Positions 36,004 to 45,213 are shown, numbered from the stretch's first letter. The stretch is DNA of 51,310 nt from Bacteroidota bacterium (GCA_011374625.1 DRPN01000112.1:1-51310), one strand, 5' to 3'. Made by a program: numbers and translations. Notes: generated by a model not told the origin, from the sequence alone.

Positions 36004-37050
36004 ATGGCAAAGAAAAGAAGAAGGAAAAAAGCAGATGAGATGTCCTTTCTGGAGCACCTGGAAGAATTGCGCTGGCATCTGATCCGATCGACGATAGTGA
36101 TTTTCCTTATGGCTATTGTTGCTTTTGTCTTTCACAATTTTATTTTTGACAATATCATCCTGGCACCTAAAAGTGCGGGGTTTTTCACCAATCGGTTGTT
36201 ATGTCGTTTGGGAGACCTTGTTCATGTGTCAAAACTGTGTATCAACACCAAACCGCTGGAGATCATAAACATCAATATGGCCGGGCAGTTTACCACACAC
36301 ATTATGGTCTCTCTCATCGTGGGCCTGATCGCAGGATTTCCGTATGTGTTCTTTGAATTCTGGAAATTTATGAAACCGGCTTTATATGAAAATGAAAAAA
36401 AATATGCCCGTGGATCGGTTTTTTATAGTTCCCTGTTATTTTTCCTGGGCGTTCTTTTTGGATATTATATCATTGCACCTCTTTCCATAAATTTTCTGGG
36501 ATCATACTCGGTCAGTGGCCAGATTATCAACCGGATCAATCTGCGTTCCTATATTTCCACAGTGACTACGGTAACACTGGCTGGCGGAATTACTTTTGAG
36601 CTGCCGGTACTGGTTTATTTCCTTACTAAAGCAGGATTGGTAACCCCTGACTTCCTGAAGAGGTATCGCAAGCATGCTATTGTTATCATTCTTATCCTTG
36701 CTGCCATCATTACCCCGCCCGATATATTCAGTCAGATATTGGTTTTTATACCTTTGGTGGTCCTCTATGAAGTAAGTATTTTAATCTCCAAAAAGATAAA
36801 ACGGCAACAAGATGCCGCTTTTGAAGAAAAAGGCTACGGAAAATCCGAAAGCACGCAGGAGGAGGCAGAGGTTTCAGCACAAGATCAGGAGAGTTCGGAA
36901 GCAGAAACGGCACCCGAAAGAGAGCAGACCAGTGAAAAGTATACCCCGGAAGAAGGATCCGCCAGCGGAGCCGAACAAACCGGTGAAGGAAAAACTCCTG
37001 ATGAACCTGAAGATTCTGAAGGGGATGATCAACCTGAAAAATCCGTATAG
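36004..37050 (+). CDS. tatC: Sec-independent translocase subunit TatC
   Basis: TatC is the membrane receptor for twin-arginine signal peptides and with TatA/B exports folded proteins. The 348-residue product starts with a basic stretch and MSFLEHLEELRWHLIRS, the signal-recognition motif of TatC, followed by six membrane helices to about residue 262, including FPYVFFEFWKFMKPALYENEKKY and the AAIITPPD loop. A long acidic tail of about 85 residues rich in Glu, Ser, Thr and Pro follows. tatA and tatB are not in the window. lptB follows after 51 bp. Confidence 0.96.
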   Translation: MAKKRRRKKADEMSFLEHLEELRWHLIRSTIVIFLMAIVAFVFHNFIFDNIILAPKSAGFFTNRLLCRLGDLVHVSKLCINTKPLEIININMAGQFTTHIMVSLIVGLIAGFPYVFFEFWKFMKPALYENEKKYARGSVFYSSLLFFLGVLFGYYIIAPLSINFLGSYSVSGQIINRINLRSYISTVTTVTLAGGITFELPVLVYFLTKAGLVTPDFLKRYRKHAIVIILILAAIITPPDIFSQILVFIPLVVLYEVSILISKKIKRQQDAAFEEKGYGKSESTQEEAEVSAQDQESSEAETAPEREQTSEKYTPEEGSASGAEQTGEGKTPDEPEDSEGDDQPEKSV

Positions 37051-37101
37051 GCCTATAACAATGAATTCTTCGTATATTCGTTTCGAAAATAAAGCACCAA
37101 T

Positions 37102-37827
37102 ATGAAGCTCAGAACCCGCAATCTCGTCAAAAAATACCGGAAACGCACGGTTGTCGCCCATGTTTCCATCGAGGTTGAACAAGGCGAGATCGTAGGACTG
37201 CTCGGGCCTAACGGAGCCGGAAAGACCACTACCTTTTATATGATCGTAGGGTTAATCCGGCCATTACAGGGCAGGATTTATCTGGATGAAGAAGATATTA
37301 CCTCTCTTCCGGTTTATAAACGTGCCCGCCGGGGCATTGGTTACCTGGCCCAGGAAGCTTCCGTATTCCGTGGAATGAGCGTTGAAGACAATATCCTTTC
37401 TGTCATGGAAATGTCTGATATCCCCCGTCCTGAACAATACGAGAGGCTGGAATCACTAATTGCCGAATTCGGTCTGGAAAGAATACGTAAAAACAAAGGA
37501 AATCAGCTTTCGGGCGGCGAGCGACGACGTACGGAGATTGCCCGTGCTCTGGCCCTCAAACCCCGCTTTATATTGCTGGATGAACCTTTCGCAGGCGTTG
37601 ATCCTATCGCTGTAGAAGACATCCAGGACATTGTGGCCCACCTAAAAGATAAAAACATAGGAATTCTCATTACCGATCACAATGTGCATGAAACCCTCTC
37701 GATCACCAATAGAGCTTATTTGCTATATGAAGGCAGGATCATGAAATCAGGCACCAGCGAAGAACTGGCCGAAGATGAACATGTTCGGAGGGTGTATTTA
37801 GGAAAAAATTTCGAGCTGAGAAGATAA
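37102..37827 (+). CDS. lptB: Lipopolysaccharide export ABC ATPase LptB
   Basis: LptB powers extraction of LPS from the inner membrane through the LptBFG complex. The 241-residue ABC protein has Walker [11 protein letters not shown]-loop [18 protein letters not shown], which is typical of LptB, signature LSGGERRR, Walker [14 protein letters not shown] and the switch His in [10 protein letters not shown]. Length is standard. The other Lpt genes are elsewhere. Confidence 0.97.
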   Translation: MKLRTRNLVKKYRKRTVVAHVSIEVEQGEIVGLLGPNGAGKTTTFYMIVGLIRPLQGRIYLDEEDITSLPVYKRARRGIGYLAQEASVFRGMSVEDNILSVMEMSDIPRPEQYERLESLIAEFGLERIRKNKGNQLSGGERRRTEIARALALKPRFILLDEPFAGVDPIAVEDIQDIVAHLKDKNIGILITDHNVHETLSITNRAYLLYEGRIMKSGTSEELAEDEHVRRVYLGKNFELRR

Positions 37828-37836
37828 TATATATTT

Positions 37837-38226
37837 ATGGAAATACTTGACAGCACACCCACTCCCACAAACCCCACGGAAAAACCTTGGGGCATGGAGG
37901 TAAACAATTATCTGATGTTGATGCACTTAAGCCAGTTTTCCGGAGTCATTGTTCCCTTTGCCGGGCTGGTGATGCCTTTGATCATGTGGCTGACAAACAA
38001 TGAAAAATTTCCGGAGGTAGACAGACATGGAAAGATGATCATCAACTGGCTGATCAGCGCTTTGATCTATGGAATGATTGCGGGTCTTTTTACGCTGGTT
38101 TTTATTGGCATACCCCTGTTGATCGCCCTGGGATTGCTGATGATAATTTTTCCCATCATCGGAGCCATCAAAGCAGCTAAAGGAGAACTATGGCCGTATC
38201 CGCTGACACTCCCCTTTATAAAATAA
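37837..38226 (+). CDS. DUF4870 family membrane protein
   Basis: A 129-residue membrane protein of the DUF4870 type. After a Pro/Thr-rich cytosolic start come a first helix (MHLSQFSGVIVPFAGLVMPLIMW), the family motif EVDRHGKMIINW and two more hydrophobic segments. The function is unknown. It starts 9 bp after lptB and is probably cotranscribed. Confidence 0.88.
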   Translation: MEILDSTPTPTNPTEKPWGMEVNNYLMLMHLSQFSGVIVPFAGLVMPLIMWLTNNEKFPEVDRHGKMIINWLISALIYGMIAGLFTLVFIGIPLLIALGLLMIIFPIIGAIKAAKGELWPYPLTLPFIK

Positions 38227-38249
38227 TCCGGAACCTTAAGGTCAGAAGA

Positions 38250-39140
38250 TCATTTATACCTATATGCTACCACCCTGTTATTACCAAAGGTAGGGACCAG
38301 AAGCATTGCGGATGATTTCACGAAATTGATATCTGCAGCCTGCATCTTAATGGGTGTCGTATTCAGCAAAATGATCTTTTTCTTACCCCGGCTAACCAGG
38401 TAAACATGTCCCGTCCAGTCGCTGATCAGATAATTTCCGCATCCATCACCTTCAAGTCCGTCTATACTTCCGGTCTGAAGTATATAATCACTGATTTTCC
38501 CACTTTGAATATCAATGCTCACTATTCTGTCTTTCAACCCTGCCAGCAGTTTGTTGTCTTCCACGTACAGACCATTTGGGCCATTCAGTCGTTTGTCATG
38601 AATCCATTTCAAAAAAACCCCGTTACGTAAACGATAGACAGCTGATCCTCCCATATCTGAAACATAAACATTTCCATCAGCATCCACGGCCACATCATTC
38701 AGGAAGACAGCAAGAGAATCCTTATAACGATTCAAGATCTTTCGCTCCGGAATACTGATCTCAACCAGTGATTGTATATCCGACACATATAACTTATCAC
38801 CCCTAATACCCAACCCCTTGGGAGCATCCAGTCCGATCACCCATTTCCTTTCCACCACCCTTCCGTCGGGACTTATAAGGGAAATAAAACCGTTTCCGTC
38901 TTTTTCAGAAGGCTTTCCGTTAATGTTGGAAACATAAATTACATTACGTTGCGAATCGTACAATACGCTTTCAGGTATAAGCAATGCAGGATTGGTAACC
39001 CATATTTTCTCCAGCTTATCTTTATTGATATAGACTTTTTTGACCATATTCTTTTGCTTTCTATCCAACGGGTTCCGGCACCCTGCCGTAGCCAAAACAA
39101 CCAAACCTGCAATAAGAAAATAATATATTCTCTTTTTCAT
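38250..39140 (-). CDS. SMP-30/NHL-like beta-propeller lipoprotein
   Basis: A 296-residue predicted lipoprotein. The start at 39140 gives a short basic N-terminus, a hydrophobic core and lipobox ATAGC; the frame opens 18 codons earlier but that spoils the signal. The mature part contains repeating propeller blades resembling the SMP-30/gluconolactonase and NHL fold (DAPKGLGIRGDKLYVSDI, LNDVAVDADGNVYVSDMG, GPNGLYVEDNKLLAG, GLEGDGCGNYLISDW). Sugar-lactone or other ligand binding is possible; enzymatic activity is not shown. It is convergent with the DUF4870 gene. Confidence 0.85.
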   Translation of the reverse strand: MKKRIYYFLIAGLVVLATAGCRNPLDRKQKNMVKKVYINKDKLEKIWVTNPALLIPESVLYDSQRNVIYVSNINGKPSEKDGNGFISLISPDGRVVERKWVIGLDAPKGLGIRGDKLYVSDIQSLVEISIPERKILNRYKDSLAVFLNDVAVDADGNVYVSDMGGSAVYRLRNGVFLKWIHDKRLNGPNGLYVEDNKLLAGLKDRIVSIDIQSGKISDYILQTGSIDGLEGDGCGNYLISDWTGHVYLVSRGKKKIILLNTTPIKMQAADINFVKSSAMLLVPTFGNNRVVAYRYK

Positions 39141-39365
39141 CTTTTTAAAAATTTTTATTTTATAATGAAGAAAATAAAAATTTTCTTCCCCCATGTAACC
39201 AGTTACTCACAGTAAAACTGTTCGTGAGCTCGCTGTGCCCGGTTCACTCTCACATGATACTTAATTTTTTGTTTTTCATGATAAAGTTAAAAAAATTATT
39301 CAAAGATTATTTTATAATTGGAACCGGAATATTTTTCTTTTGATTTTCAGGTGGGAAAAAATTTC

Positions 39366-39373
39366 TATCTTTG
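39366..39373 (+). promoter_or_regulatory. -7 element of the tRNA-Leu promoter
   Basis: TATCTTTG, followed by C, lies 11 bp before the tRNA. A TTTG at 39339-39342 is 22-23 nt upstream, slightly far for the -33 box. Confidence 0.6.
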
Positions 39374-39384
39374 CGGAAAATCTT

Positions 39385-39466
39385 GCGGATGTGGCGGAAT
39401 TGGTAGACGCGTCAGACTTAGGATCTGGTGCCTTCGGGCGTGGGGGTTCGAGTCCCTTCATCCGCA
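39385..39466 (+). tRNA. tRNA-Leu (anticodon TAG)
   Basis: An 82-nt class II tRNA. The acceptor stem GCGGATG pairs with CATCCGC and the discriminator base is A. The anticodon stem TCAGA / TCTGG-type encloses the loop CTTAGGA with anticodon TAG. A variable arm (TGCCTTCGGGCG) typical of leucine tRNAs and the T-loop GGTTCGAGTCC are present. CCA is not encoded. Confidence 0.95.
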
Positions 39467-39477
39467 CTGAAGAACGG

Positions 39478-39499
39478 CCGCTGGTAAAGCGGTTTTTTT
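39478..39499 (+). terminator. Intrinsic terminator after tRNA-Leu
   Basis: CCGCT, loop GGTAA, AGCGG, then seven Ts. It lies 11 bp after the tRNA and 20 bp before trigger factor, separating the two or attenuating read-through. Confidence 0.75.
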
Positions 39500-39519
39500 A
39501 ACAACTTAATTAAAACAAG

Positions 39520-40902
39520 ATGAACATTACGCAGGAGAACATTGACGATCTAAATGTTACATTGTCTGTCGAAATTTCCCCCGAAGATTATGAAGAAAGG
39601 GTAACCAAAATACTGAGGGATTACAGAAAAAAGGCTGTAATGGATGGGTTCCGTCCGGGGAAAGTCCCTTTTGGCCTTATTAAAAAACTTCACCGAGTAC
39701 CCGTGCTGGTGGATGAAGTCAACAAGATCCTAAACGAATCCATTACCAACTACGTTCAGGAAAATAAACTGGATATTCTGGGAGAACCGCTGCCCAATGA
39801 GGAGAAAAAAGAAGAATTTGACTGGGAAAAACAGGACACTTTCCGTTTCTTCGTTGATCTTGGACTTTCCCCCAAACTGGAGATCAATCTTACAAAAAAA
39901 ATCAAGGTTCCTTACTACAAGATTAAAATTGACGACGAGCTCAGGAAAGAAACCATAAACAGCTATCTGGCTCAGCTCGGCGAGATGAAGAGTGTGGATG
40001 AGGTTGGTGAAAAGGACATGCTGGACGGGAAATTAACTGAAACGGATACCGGAGGAAACCCCGTAGAAAAAGGCATTCATATCGAAGAAGCCGTAATCAA
40101 CATGCCGGATATCAAGGATGAAGAGACCAAAAATTCCCTGCTCGGCAAACACAAAGGAGACAAAGTTCTGCTGGAAATCAAACATGTTTATCCCGGGGAG
40201 GAAGAAAGAGCCGCTGCCCTGAAAACAGACCGGAAAAACCTGGAAGAAGTTAAACCTTATTTCCTGCTTGAGATAAAAGATATCAGGCGTTTTCACAATG
40301 CTGAAGAAAACCAGGAGTTTTACGACAAGCTTTTTGGAAAAGATGTGGTGAAAACCCACGAAGAGTTTATAGAAAAGATAGACGATCTGCTCCGTCATCA
40401 ACTGGATGGCGAAAGCAATATGCGTTACCAGACAGAAGTTCGCAGGAAACTGATATCCCTGATTAACCCGCCTCTGCCCGAGGCCTTTTTGAAGCGCTGG
40501 CTGATCGCTGTTAACAAAGAGAAGTTTACTCCCGAACAGATCGAAAAAGAATTTGATTTATTCCTGGACGATTTGAAATGGCAACTGATACGGGACAAAA
40601 TCGCAGAAATGGCAGAGATAAAAGTTGGCAAGGAAGAACTGCGAGAATATGCTATGGCCGTAACCCGGGAACAGTTCAGACAATATGGAATGGGTTATCT
40701 TCCCGACGAACAGATCGCACAATATGCCGAAGAACGGCTCAAAAAGGAAGAAGACTACAACCGTTTTGCATCGGGCATACTGAACAACAAGGTTTTTGAC
40801 CACCTGAAGACCGTGATCAAACTGGATGAAAAAGAAATCTCCCGGAAAGATTTCTTTGATATGATTGAGAAAGAAGAAAAAGCCAAAAAAGAAAAAAATT
40901 AG
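39520..40902 (+). CDS. tig: Trigger factor
   Basis: Trigger factor is the ribosome-bound chaperone and peptidyl-prolyl isomerase that receives nascent chains. The 460-residue protein has the N-terminal ribosome-binding domain with GFRPGKVPFGLIKK (the signature loop, near residues 42-55), a divergent FKBP-like central domain (about 150-260) and a helical C-terminal chaperone region. The divergent central domain is common in Bacteroidota. The ATG is the first after the tRNA terminator. It precedes clpP-clpX, a conserved order. Confidence 0.95.
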   Translation: MNITQENIDDLNVTLSVEISPEDYEERVTKILRDYRKKAVMDGFRPGKVPFGLIKKLHRVPVLVDEVNKILNESITNYVQENKLDILGEPLPNEEKKEEFDWEKQDTFRFFVDLGLSPKLEINLTKKIKVPYYKIKIDDELRKETINSYLAQLGEMKSVDEVGEKDMLDGKLTETDTGGNPVEKGIHIEEAVINMPDIKDEETKNSLLGKHKGDKVLLEIKHVYPGEEERAAALKTDRKNLEEVKPYFLLEIKDIRRFHNAEENQEFYDKLFGKDVVKTHEEFIEKIDDLLRHQLDGESNMRYQTEVRRKLISLINPPLPEAFLKRWLIAVNKEKFTPEQIEKEFDLFLDDLKWQLIRDKIAEMAEIKVGKEELREYAMAVTREQFRQYGMGYLPDEQIAQYAEERLKKEEDYNRFASGILNNKVFDHLKTVIKLDEKEISRKDFFDMIEKEEKAKKEKN

Positions 40903-40940
40903 TTTATTAAATTTATGTTCTAAATTAAAACATTTGTATC

Positions 40941-41627
40941 ATGAAAACACAGGACGATTTCAGAAAATTTGCAACAAAACATATCGGAATAAACAGTCTG
41001 GGACTAGACCAATACATGTCTGTATACAACAATTATATCTCTCCCACCATCATCGAAGAACGGCAGTTGAATGTAGCCTCAATGGATGTTTTCTCACGGT
41101 TGATGATGGACCGTATCATATTTATCGGTCTGGCCATTGACGACTATGTGGCTAATATTGTGGAAGCCCAGTTGTTATACCTTGAGTCCTCGGAACCGGG
41201 CAAAGACATCCAGATCTATCTCAATACCCCGGGAGGTTCGGTCTACGCAGGGCTGGGAATTTATGACACCATGCAATATATTGGCTGTGAGATAGCCACC
41301 ATTTGTACGGGAGTGGCCGCTTCCATGGGCGCTGTTCTGTTATGTTCCGGAACCAAAGGAAAAAGATCCGCCCTCAAGCACTCAAGGATCATGATCCATC
41401 AGCCTATGGGCGGCGTACAGGGACCGGCCTCGGACATTGAGATCACCACCCGCGAAATTGTCAAACTCAGACATGAACTTTATGCTATCATTTCTAACCA
41501 TTCGGGCAATCCGTTGAAGAAAGTTGCCAAGGATTCCGATCGTGACTTCTGGATGACGGCCGAGGAAGCCAAGAACTACGGGATGATCGATGAAATCCTG
41601 GAAAGAAATCACACACCCAAAAAATAA
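40941..41627 (+). CDS. clpP: ATP-dependent Clp protease proteolytic subunit
   Basis: ClpP is the serine protease that forms a 14-mer chamber and degrades proteins delivered by ClpX. The 228-residue product has the N-terminal propeptide-like region, YLNTPGGSVYAG, the active Ser in GVAASMGAVLL, the catalytic His in SRIMIHQPMGG and the Asp in the DRDFWMTAEEAKNYG segment. Length is normal. A terminator follows and clpX has its own -7 element. Confidence 0.97.
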   Translation: MKTQDDFRKFATKHIGINSLGLDQYMSVYNNYISPTIIEERQLNVASMDVFSRLMMDRIIFIGLAIDDYVANIVEAQLLYLESSEPGKDIQIYLNTPGGSVYAGLGIYDTMQYIGCEIATICTGVAASMGAVLLCSGTKGKRSALKHSRIMIHQPMGGVQGPASDIEITTREIVKLRHELYAIISNHSGNPLKKVAKDSDRDFWMTAEEAKNYGMIDEILERNHTPKK

Positions 41628-41649
41628 ATATTTTAATCCTTTAAAACTT

Positions 41650-41683
41650 AAAGGGGACATAAAAAGTCCCTTTTGTTTTTTTT
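41650..41683 (+). terminator. Terminator after clpP
   Basis: AAAGGGGAC, a 7-nt loop and GTCCCTTT (one bulged G) followed by a T-rich run lie between clpP and clpX. Confidence 0.6.
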
Positions 41684-41686
41684 CGT

Positions 41687-41694
41687 TAACTTTG
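41687..41694 (+). promoter_or_regulatory. -7 element of clpX
   Basis: TAACTTTG followed by C matches TAnnTTTG but lies only 6 nt before the ATG at 41700. Transcription from here would start at or just before that ATG, giving an almost leaderless message, or favour the next ATG at 41718. Confidence 0.55.
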
Positions 41695-41699
41695 CATTG

Positions 41700-42932
41700 A
41701 TGAAAAATTCCGAACATATGGAACGTTGTTCATTTTGTGGACGTGAAAAGAAGGATACTAATCTGCTCATCTCTGGTATCAACGGATATATCTGCGATCA
41801 TTGTATTGAACAGGCTTACGGGATTATGAAAGAAGAGCTGAAAAGTACGAGCAGCTTCAACGTGAACGACATCCAGTTGTTGAAACCTACCGAGATCAAA
41901 AATTTCCTTGATCAGTATGTTATTGGTCAGGAGGAAGCCAAGAAATATATCTCCGTAGCTGTTTATAATCATTACAAACGACTTATGCAGCCATCCACCC
42001 ATGACGATGTGGAAATTGAAAAATCCAATATTATCATGGTAGGGGAAACCGGTACAGGTAAAACTCTGCTGGCCCGAACCATTGCTAAAATGCTGCATGT
42101 TCCATTTACCATTGTTGATGCTACGGTATTGACTGAAGCCGGATATGTGGGAGAAGATATTGAAAGTCTGCTAACACGTTTGTTGCAGGTAGCCGACTAT
42201 GATGTTGCAGCAGCTGAAAAAGGGATCGTTTTTATCGACGAGATAGATAAGATTGCCCGCAAAGGAGACAATCCCTCCATAACACGTGACGTTTCGGGAG
42301 AAGGAGTTCAGCAGGGCTTGCTGAAACTGCTGGAAGGGTCTGTTGTAAACGTTCCCCCACAGGGTGGGAGAAAACATCCCGAACAAAAGATGATCCCGGT
42401 AGATACCAAGAATATTCTTTTTATTTGTGGCGGAGCTTTTGACGGTATCGAAAAGAAAATCGCCAACCGTATGAATACCCAGGTTGTCGGTTTCGGCGCC
42501 TCCAAAAACCGGGAATTGATCAACAAAGACAACTTACTCCAGTATATCGCCCCACAAGATCTGAAAGCTTATGGTCTGATACCTGAAATCATCGGGCGTC
42601 TGCCCGTTCTTACTTTTTTGCATCCGCTTGACAGAAATATCCTGCGCCGTATCCTAACCGAACCTAAAAATGCAATTATAAAACAGTATACCAAACTGTT
42701 CGAAATGGATGGCATTGAGCTGGTTTTTCAGGAAGAGGTCCTGGATTATATTGTTGACAAGGCTGTTGAGTTTAAGTTGGGAGCTCGCGGCCTCCGATCA
42801 ATTTGTGAAACGATCATGACAGATGCTATGTTCCATACCCCTGGAAGCAAGCGCAAAAAGCTGTCGATCTCACTAAAATACGCAAAGGGGAAACTGGAAG
42901 GTATCAACCTGCAGAAATTAAAAGTGGCTTAA
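41700..42932 (+). CDS. clpX: ATP-dependent Clp protease ATP-binding subunit ClpX
   Basis: ClpX is the AAA+ unfoldase that recognises tagged proteins and feeds them to ClpP. The 410-residue protein has the N-terminal zinc domain ([17 protein letters not shown] ... CDHC), Walker A GETGTGKT, Walker [13 protein letters not shown] and the C-terminal AAA+ lid. Two starts are possible: 41700 ([10 protein letters not shown]) and 41718 (MERCSFCG). The promoter element ends at 41694, so the second start is plausible; I keep the longer form. Confidence 0.97.
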   Translation: MKNSEHMERCSFCGREKKDTNLLISGINGYICDHCIEQAYGIMKEELKSTSSFNVNDIQLLKPTEIKNFLDQYVIGQEEAKKYISVAVYNHYKRLMQPSTHDDVEIEKSNIIMVGETGTGKTLLARTIAKMLHVPFTIVDATVLTEAGYVGEDIESLLTRLLQVADYDVAAAEKGIVFIDEIDKIARKGDNPSITRDVSGEGVQQGLLKLLEGSVVNVPPQGGRKHPEQKMIPVDTKNILFICGGAFDGIEKKIANRMNTQVVGFGASKNRELINKDNLLQYIAPQDLKAYGLIPEIIGRLPVLTFLHPLDRNILRRILTEPKNAIIKQYTKLFEMDGIELVFQEEVLDYIVDKAVEFKLGARGLRSICETIMTDAMFHTPGSKRKKLSISLKYAKGKLEGINLQKLKVA

Positions 42933-42936
42933 ATGA

Positions 42937-42967
42937 TTTGGTTTTTTATATTTTTTTTTTATTTTTG
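42937..42967 (+). promoter_or_regulatory. Promoter of the trp operon
   Basis: TTTG (42937-42940), 19 nt, TATTTTTG (42960-42967): a full match to the Bacteroidota promoter consensus, starting 5 bp after the clpX stop. The predicted start is near 42972, about 15 nt before the leader peptide ATG. Confidence 0.8.
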
Positions 42968-42986
42968 CTCCGTAAATAAAAAGAAA

Positions 42987-43046
42987 ATGAACAGAAATTA
43001 TACATGTTGGTGGTGGTGGCTTAACGGAAACAGACTCTTACCGTAA
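42987..43046 (+). CDS. trpL: trp operon leader peptide (four consecutive Trp codons)
   Basis: A 19-codon reading frame, MNRNYTCWWWWLNGNRLLP, with four TGG codons in a row at 43008-43019 and a TAA at 43044-43046. It lies between the trp promoter and a terminator hairpin in front of trpE. Its role is to sense charged tRNA-Trp: stalling at the Trp codons changes folding of the downstream RNA. It was found by reading the leader; it is too short for routine gene calling. Confidence 0.92.
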   Translation: MNRNYTCWWWWLNGNRLLP

Positions 43047-43101
43047 AGGCGATCATTATATTCTCTTCAAGGGCTTATCGTTTACGGTAAGCCCTTTTTT
43101 T
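43037..43101 (+). promoter_or_regulatory. trp attenuator (mutually exclusive antiterminator and terminator)
   Basis: Terminator: GGGCTTATCG (43071-43080), loop TTTA, CGGTAAGCCC (43085-43094), then seven Ts to 43101. Antiterminator: CTTACCGTAAA (43037-43047) is an exact 11-bp complement of TTTACGGTAAG (43081-43091) and would take the terminator's 3' arm. The 5' antiterminator arm covers the last codons and the stop of the leader peptide, so a ribosome that reaches the stop hides it and termination follows. A ribosome stalled on the Trp codons leaves it free. Confidence 0.88.
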
Positions 43102-43120
43102 ATGAATAATATTTCAGACT

Positions 43121-44524
43121 ATGAAAAAGATCAATATTCAGACAACAACCAAAAAGATACTATCCGACACTTTTACGCCGGTATCCATATACCTGAAGAT
43201 GCGGGAGATATTTCCTCAATCCATTCTGCTGGAAAGTTCCGACTACCACAGCAGCGAAGACAGTCTGTCTATCATCTGCCTGCAACCGATAGCAACTATT
43301 TCCGTAAAAAACTATCATGTAGAAGAAATAATCAAAGACCAGCATTCGAATGATTATTCCCTGAAGGGATTTTTTCCTCCTGTTTTGACCGGTTTTATGG
43401 ATCGTTTTTCTTTCTCACCTGATAAAACAGGGGCTCCGAACGGTTTCTTCGGATATCTGGGCTATGACGCTATCCGCTATTTCGAAACCATCCGCCTGAC
43501 GGCTCCGCAAAAAGAACGCTATATCATCCCCGATATACGTTACAGCCTGTATAAATACGTCATCACTATCAATCATTTTAACAATACCATGCTTATCACC
43601 GAGAATCTTTTCGAGGGGGAATCACCGGAAATCGAAAAAATAGAGATGTTCATCCAAAAGATGGCGGTTTCCACCGGTAATTTTTCAATCACCGGGGATG
43701 AACGTTCCAATATCACGGATGAAGATTATCTCGGAATGGTCAGGACGGGGAAAAAACACTGCTTCCGCGGAGATGTTTTTCAGATCGTATTATCGCGCCA
43801 GTACGAACAGGACTTCCGGGGAGATGACTTCAATCTGTATCGTACGTTGCGGTCTATAAACCCATCTCCCTACCTTTTCTATTTTGACTACGGAAATTAT
43901 AAAATTTTCGGTTCATCCCCGGAGACTCACCTGAAGATCATAAACCGCCGTGCTTACATCAATCCCATTGCCGGCACTTTTAAAAGGACAGGCAACGATG
44001 AAGAAGATAAAAAGAATGCCTCCGAGCTGTTAAAAGATAAAAAAGAAAATGCCGAACATATCATGCTGGTGGATCTGGCACGTAACGATCTGAGCCGTTA
44101 TGGCAATGATATCCGGGTTGAGAAGTTTCAGGAGATCCAGTTTTATTCGCATGTAATACATATGGTCTCCACCGTATCTGCCGAACTGAACCATGCAGAA
44201 GATTCAATCAGCATGCTGGGAGCCACATTTCCTGCCGGCACTCTCACCGGAGCTCCCAAATACAAAGCGATGGAGCTGATCGACCGTATCGAAAACCAAG
44301 CACGTGGTTTCTACGGCGGCGCAATCGGATACATTCATCCCGATGGAGATCTCAACCACGCTATAATGATCCGTTCTTTCCTCAGTAAAAACAACACACT
44401 CTTTTACCAGGCAGGGGCAGGCATTGTATCCAAATCTGTGGAAGAGAAGGAACTGCAGGAAGTAAACAACAAGCTGGCAGCCCTGAAAAAAGCAATTCTG
44501 ATGGCACATAGAAAAGAAGGATGA
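43121..44524 (+). CDS. trpE: Anthranilate synthase component I
   Basis: TrpE makes anthranilate from chorismate, using ammonia supplied by TrpG. The 467-residue protein has an N-terminal domain with the feedback-site region LLESSDYHSSEDS, and the chorismate-binding core: VFQIVLSRQYEQDF, SPSPYLFYFDYGNYKIFGSSPE, NPIAGTFKRTG, HIMLVDLARNDLSRYG and FPAGTLTGAPKYKAMELID. It is the first structural gene of the operon, 20 nt after the attenuator's T-run. Confidence 0.97.
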   Translation: MKKINIQTTTKKILSDTFTPVSIYLKMREIFPQSILLESSDYHSSEDSLSIICLQPIATISVKNYHVEEIIKDQHSNDYSLKGFFPPVLTGFMDRFSFSPDKTGAPNGFFGYLGYDAIRYFETIRLTAPQKERYIIPDIRYSLYKYVITINHFNNTMLITENLFEGESPEIEKIEMFIQKMAVSTGNFSITGDERSNITDEDYLGMVRTGKKHCFRGDVFQIVLSRQYEQDFRGDDFNLYRTLRSINPSPYLFYFDYGNYKIFGSSPETHLKIINRRAYINPIAGTFKRTGNDEEDKKNASELLKDKKENAEHIMLVDLARNDLSRYGNDIRVEKFQEIQFYSHVIHMVSTVSAELNHAEDSISMLGATFPAGTLTGAPKYKAMELIDRIENQARGFYGGAIGYIHPDGDLNHAIMIRSFLSKNNTLFYQAGAGIVSKSVEEKELQEVNNKLAALKKAILMAHRKEG

Positions 44525-44579
44525 AGGACGAATAATAAACTATTATTAATAATACTAATGCTGAAAATTATTAAAAAAG

Positions 44580-45149
44580 ATGAAAATAGTGATTATTGAT
44601 AATTATGACTCATTTACTTACAATCTGGTAAACTATGTCAGCACCATTACAGGAAAGCCGGTAGATGTATTCCGCAACGATGCGTTCCCCCTGGAAAAAA
44701 TCAGGAAGTACGACAAAATCATTATCTCTCCCGGACCGGGAATTCCTTCTGAAGCGGGGCTGTCGCTGCAGGTTATCCGGGAATATGCCTCTTCAAAAAG
44801 TATTTTAGGCGTATGTCTCGGTCATCAGGCCATTGCTGAAGTTTTCGGTGGCTCCCTGATCAACCTGGAACAACCATATCATGGGGTCAAATCAAAAATC
44901 CGCCTGTTAACACCCGATCCCCTGTTTCGTGATCTGCCTGAGTTCATTCTGGCAGGCAGATATCACTCTTGGGTGGTCTCCCGAAAATCGTTGCCCGGAG
45001 ACCTGGAGATCAACAGCGAAGATCTGTCCGGACAGATCATGGGAGTATCCCATAAAAAATATGATGTCAGGGGTGTACAGTTCCACCCCGAGTCTATCAT
45101 GACACAATACGGATATCAGATAATAGAAAACTGGTTGAATAAATACTGA
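44580..45149 (+). CDS. trpG: Anthranilate synthase component II (glutamine amidotransferase)
   Basis: TrpG releases ammonia from glutamine for TrpE. The 189-residue class I amidotransferase shows the N-terminal IIDNYDSFTYNLV, ISPGPGIPSEAG, the catalytic Cys in GVCLGHQAIAEVFGG and the C-terminal HPESI with the catalytic His and Glu. Length is normal. The 55-nt gap from trpE is AT-rich and includes a short AATAATA/TATTATT repeat. Confidence 0.97.
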   Translation: MKIVIIDNYDSFTYNLVNYVSTITGKPVDVFRNDAFPLEKIRKYDKIIISPGPGIPSEAGLSLQVIREYASSKSILGVCLGHQAIAEVFGGSLINLEQPYHGVKSKIRLLTPDPLFRDLPEFILAGRYHSWVVSRKSLPGDLEINSEDLSGQIMGVSHKKYDVRGVQFHPESIMTQYGYQIIENWLNKY

Positions 45150-45213
45150 TATTGAAAATGTAAAGACAAAGCATGCCTTGTCTCATAACATAAACAAAAT
45201 TAAACCTGCCATT

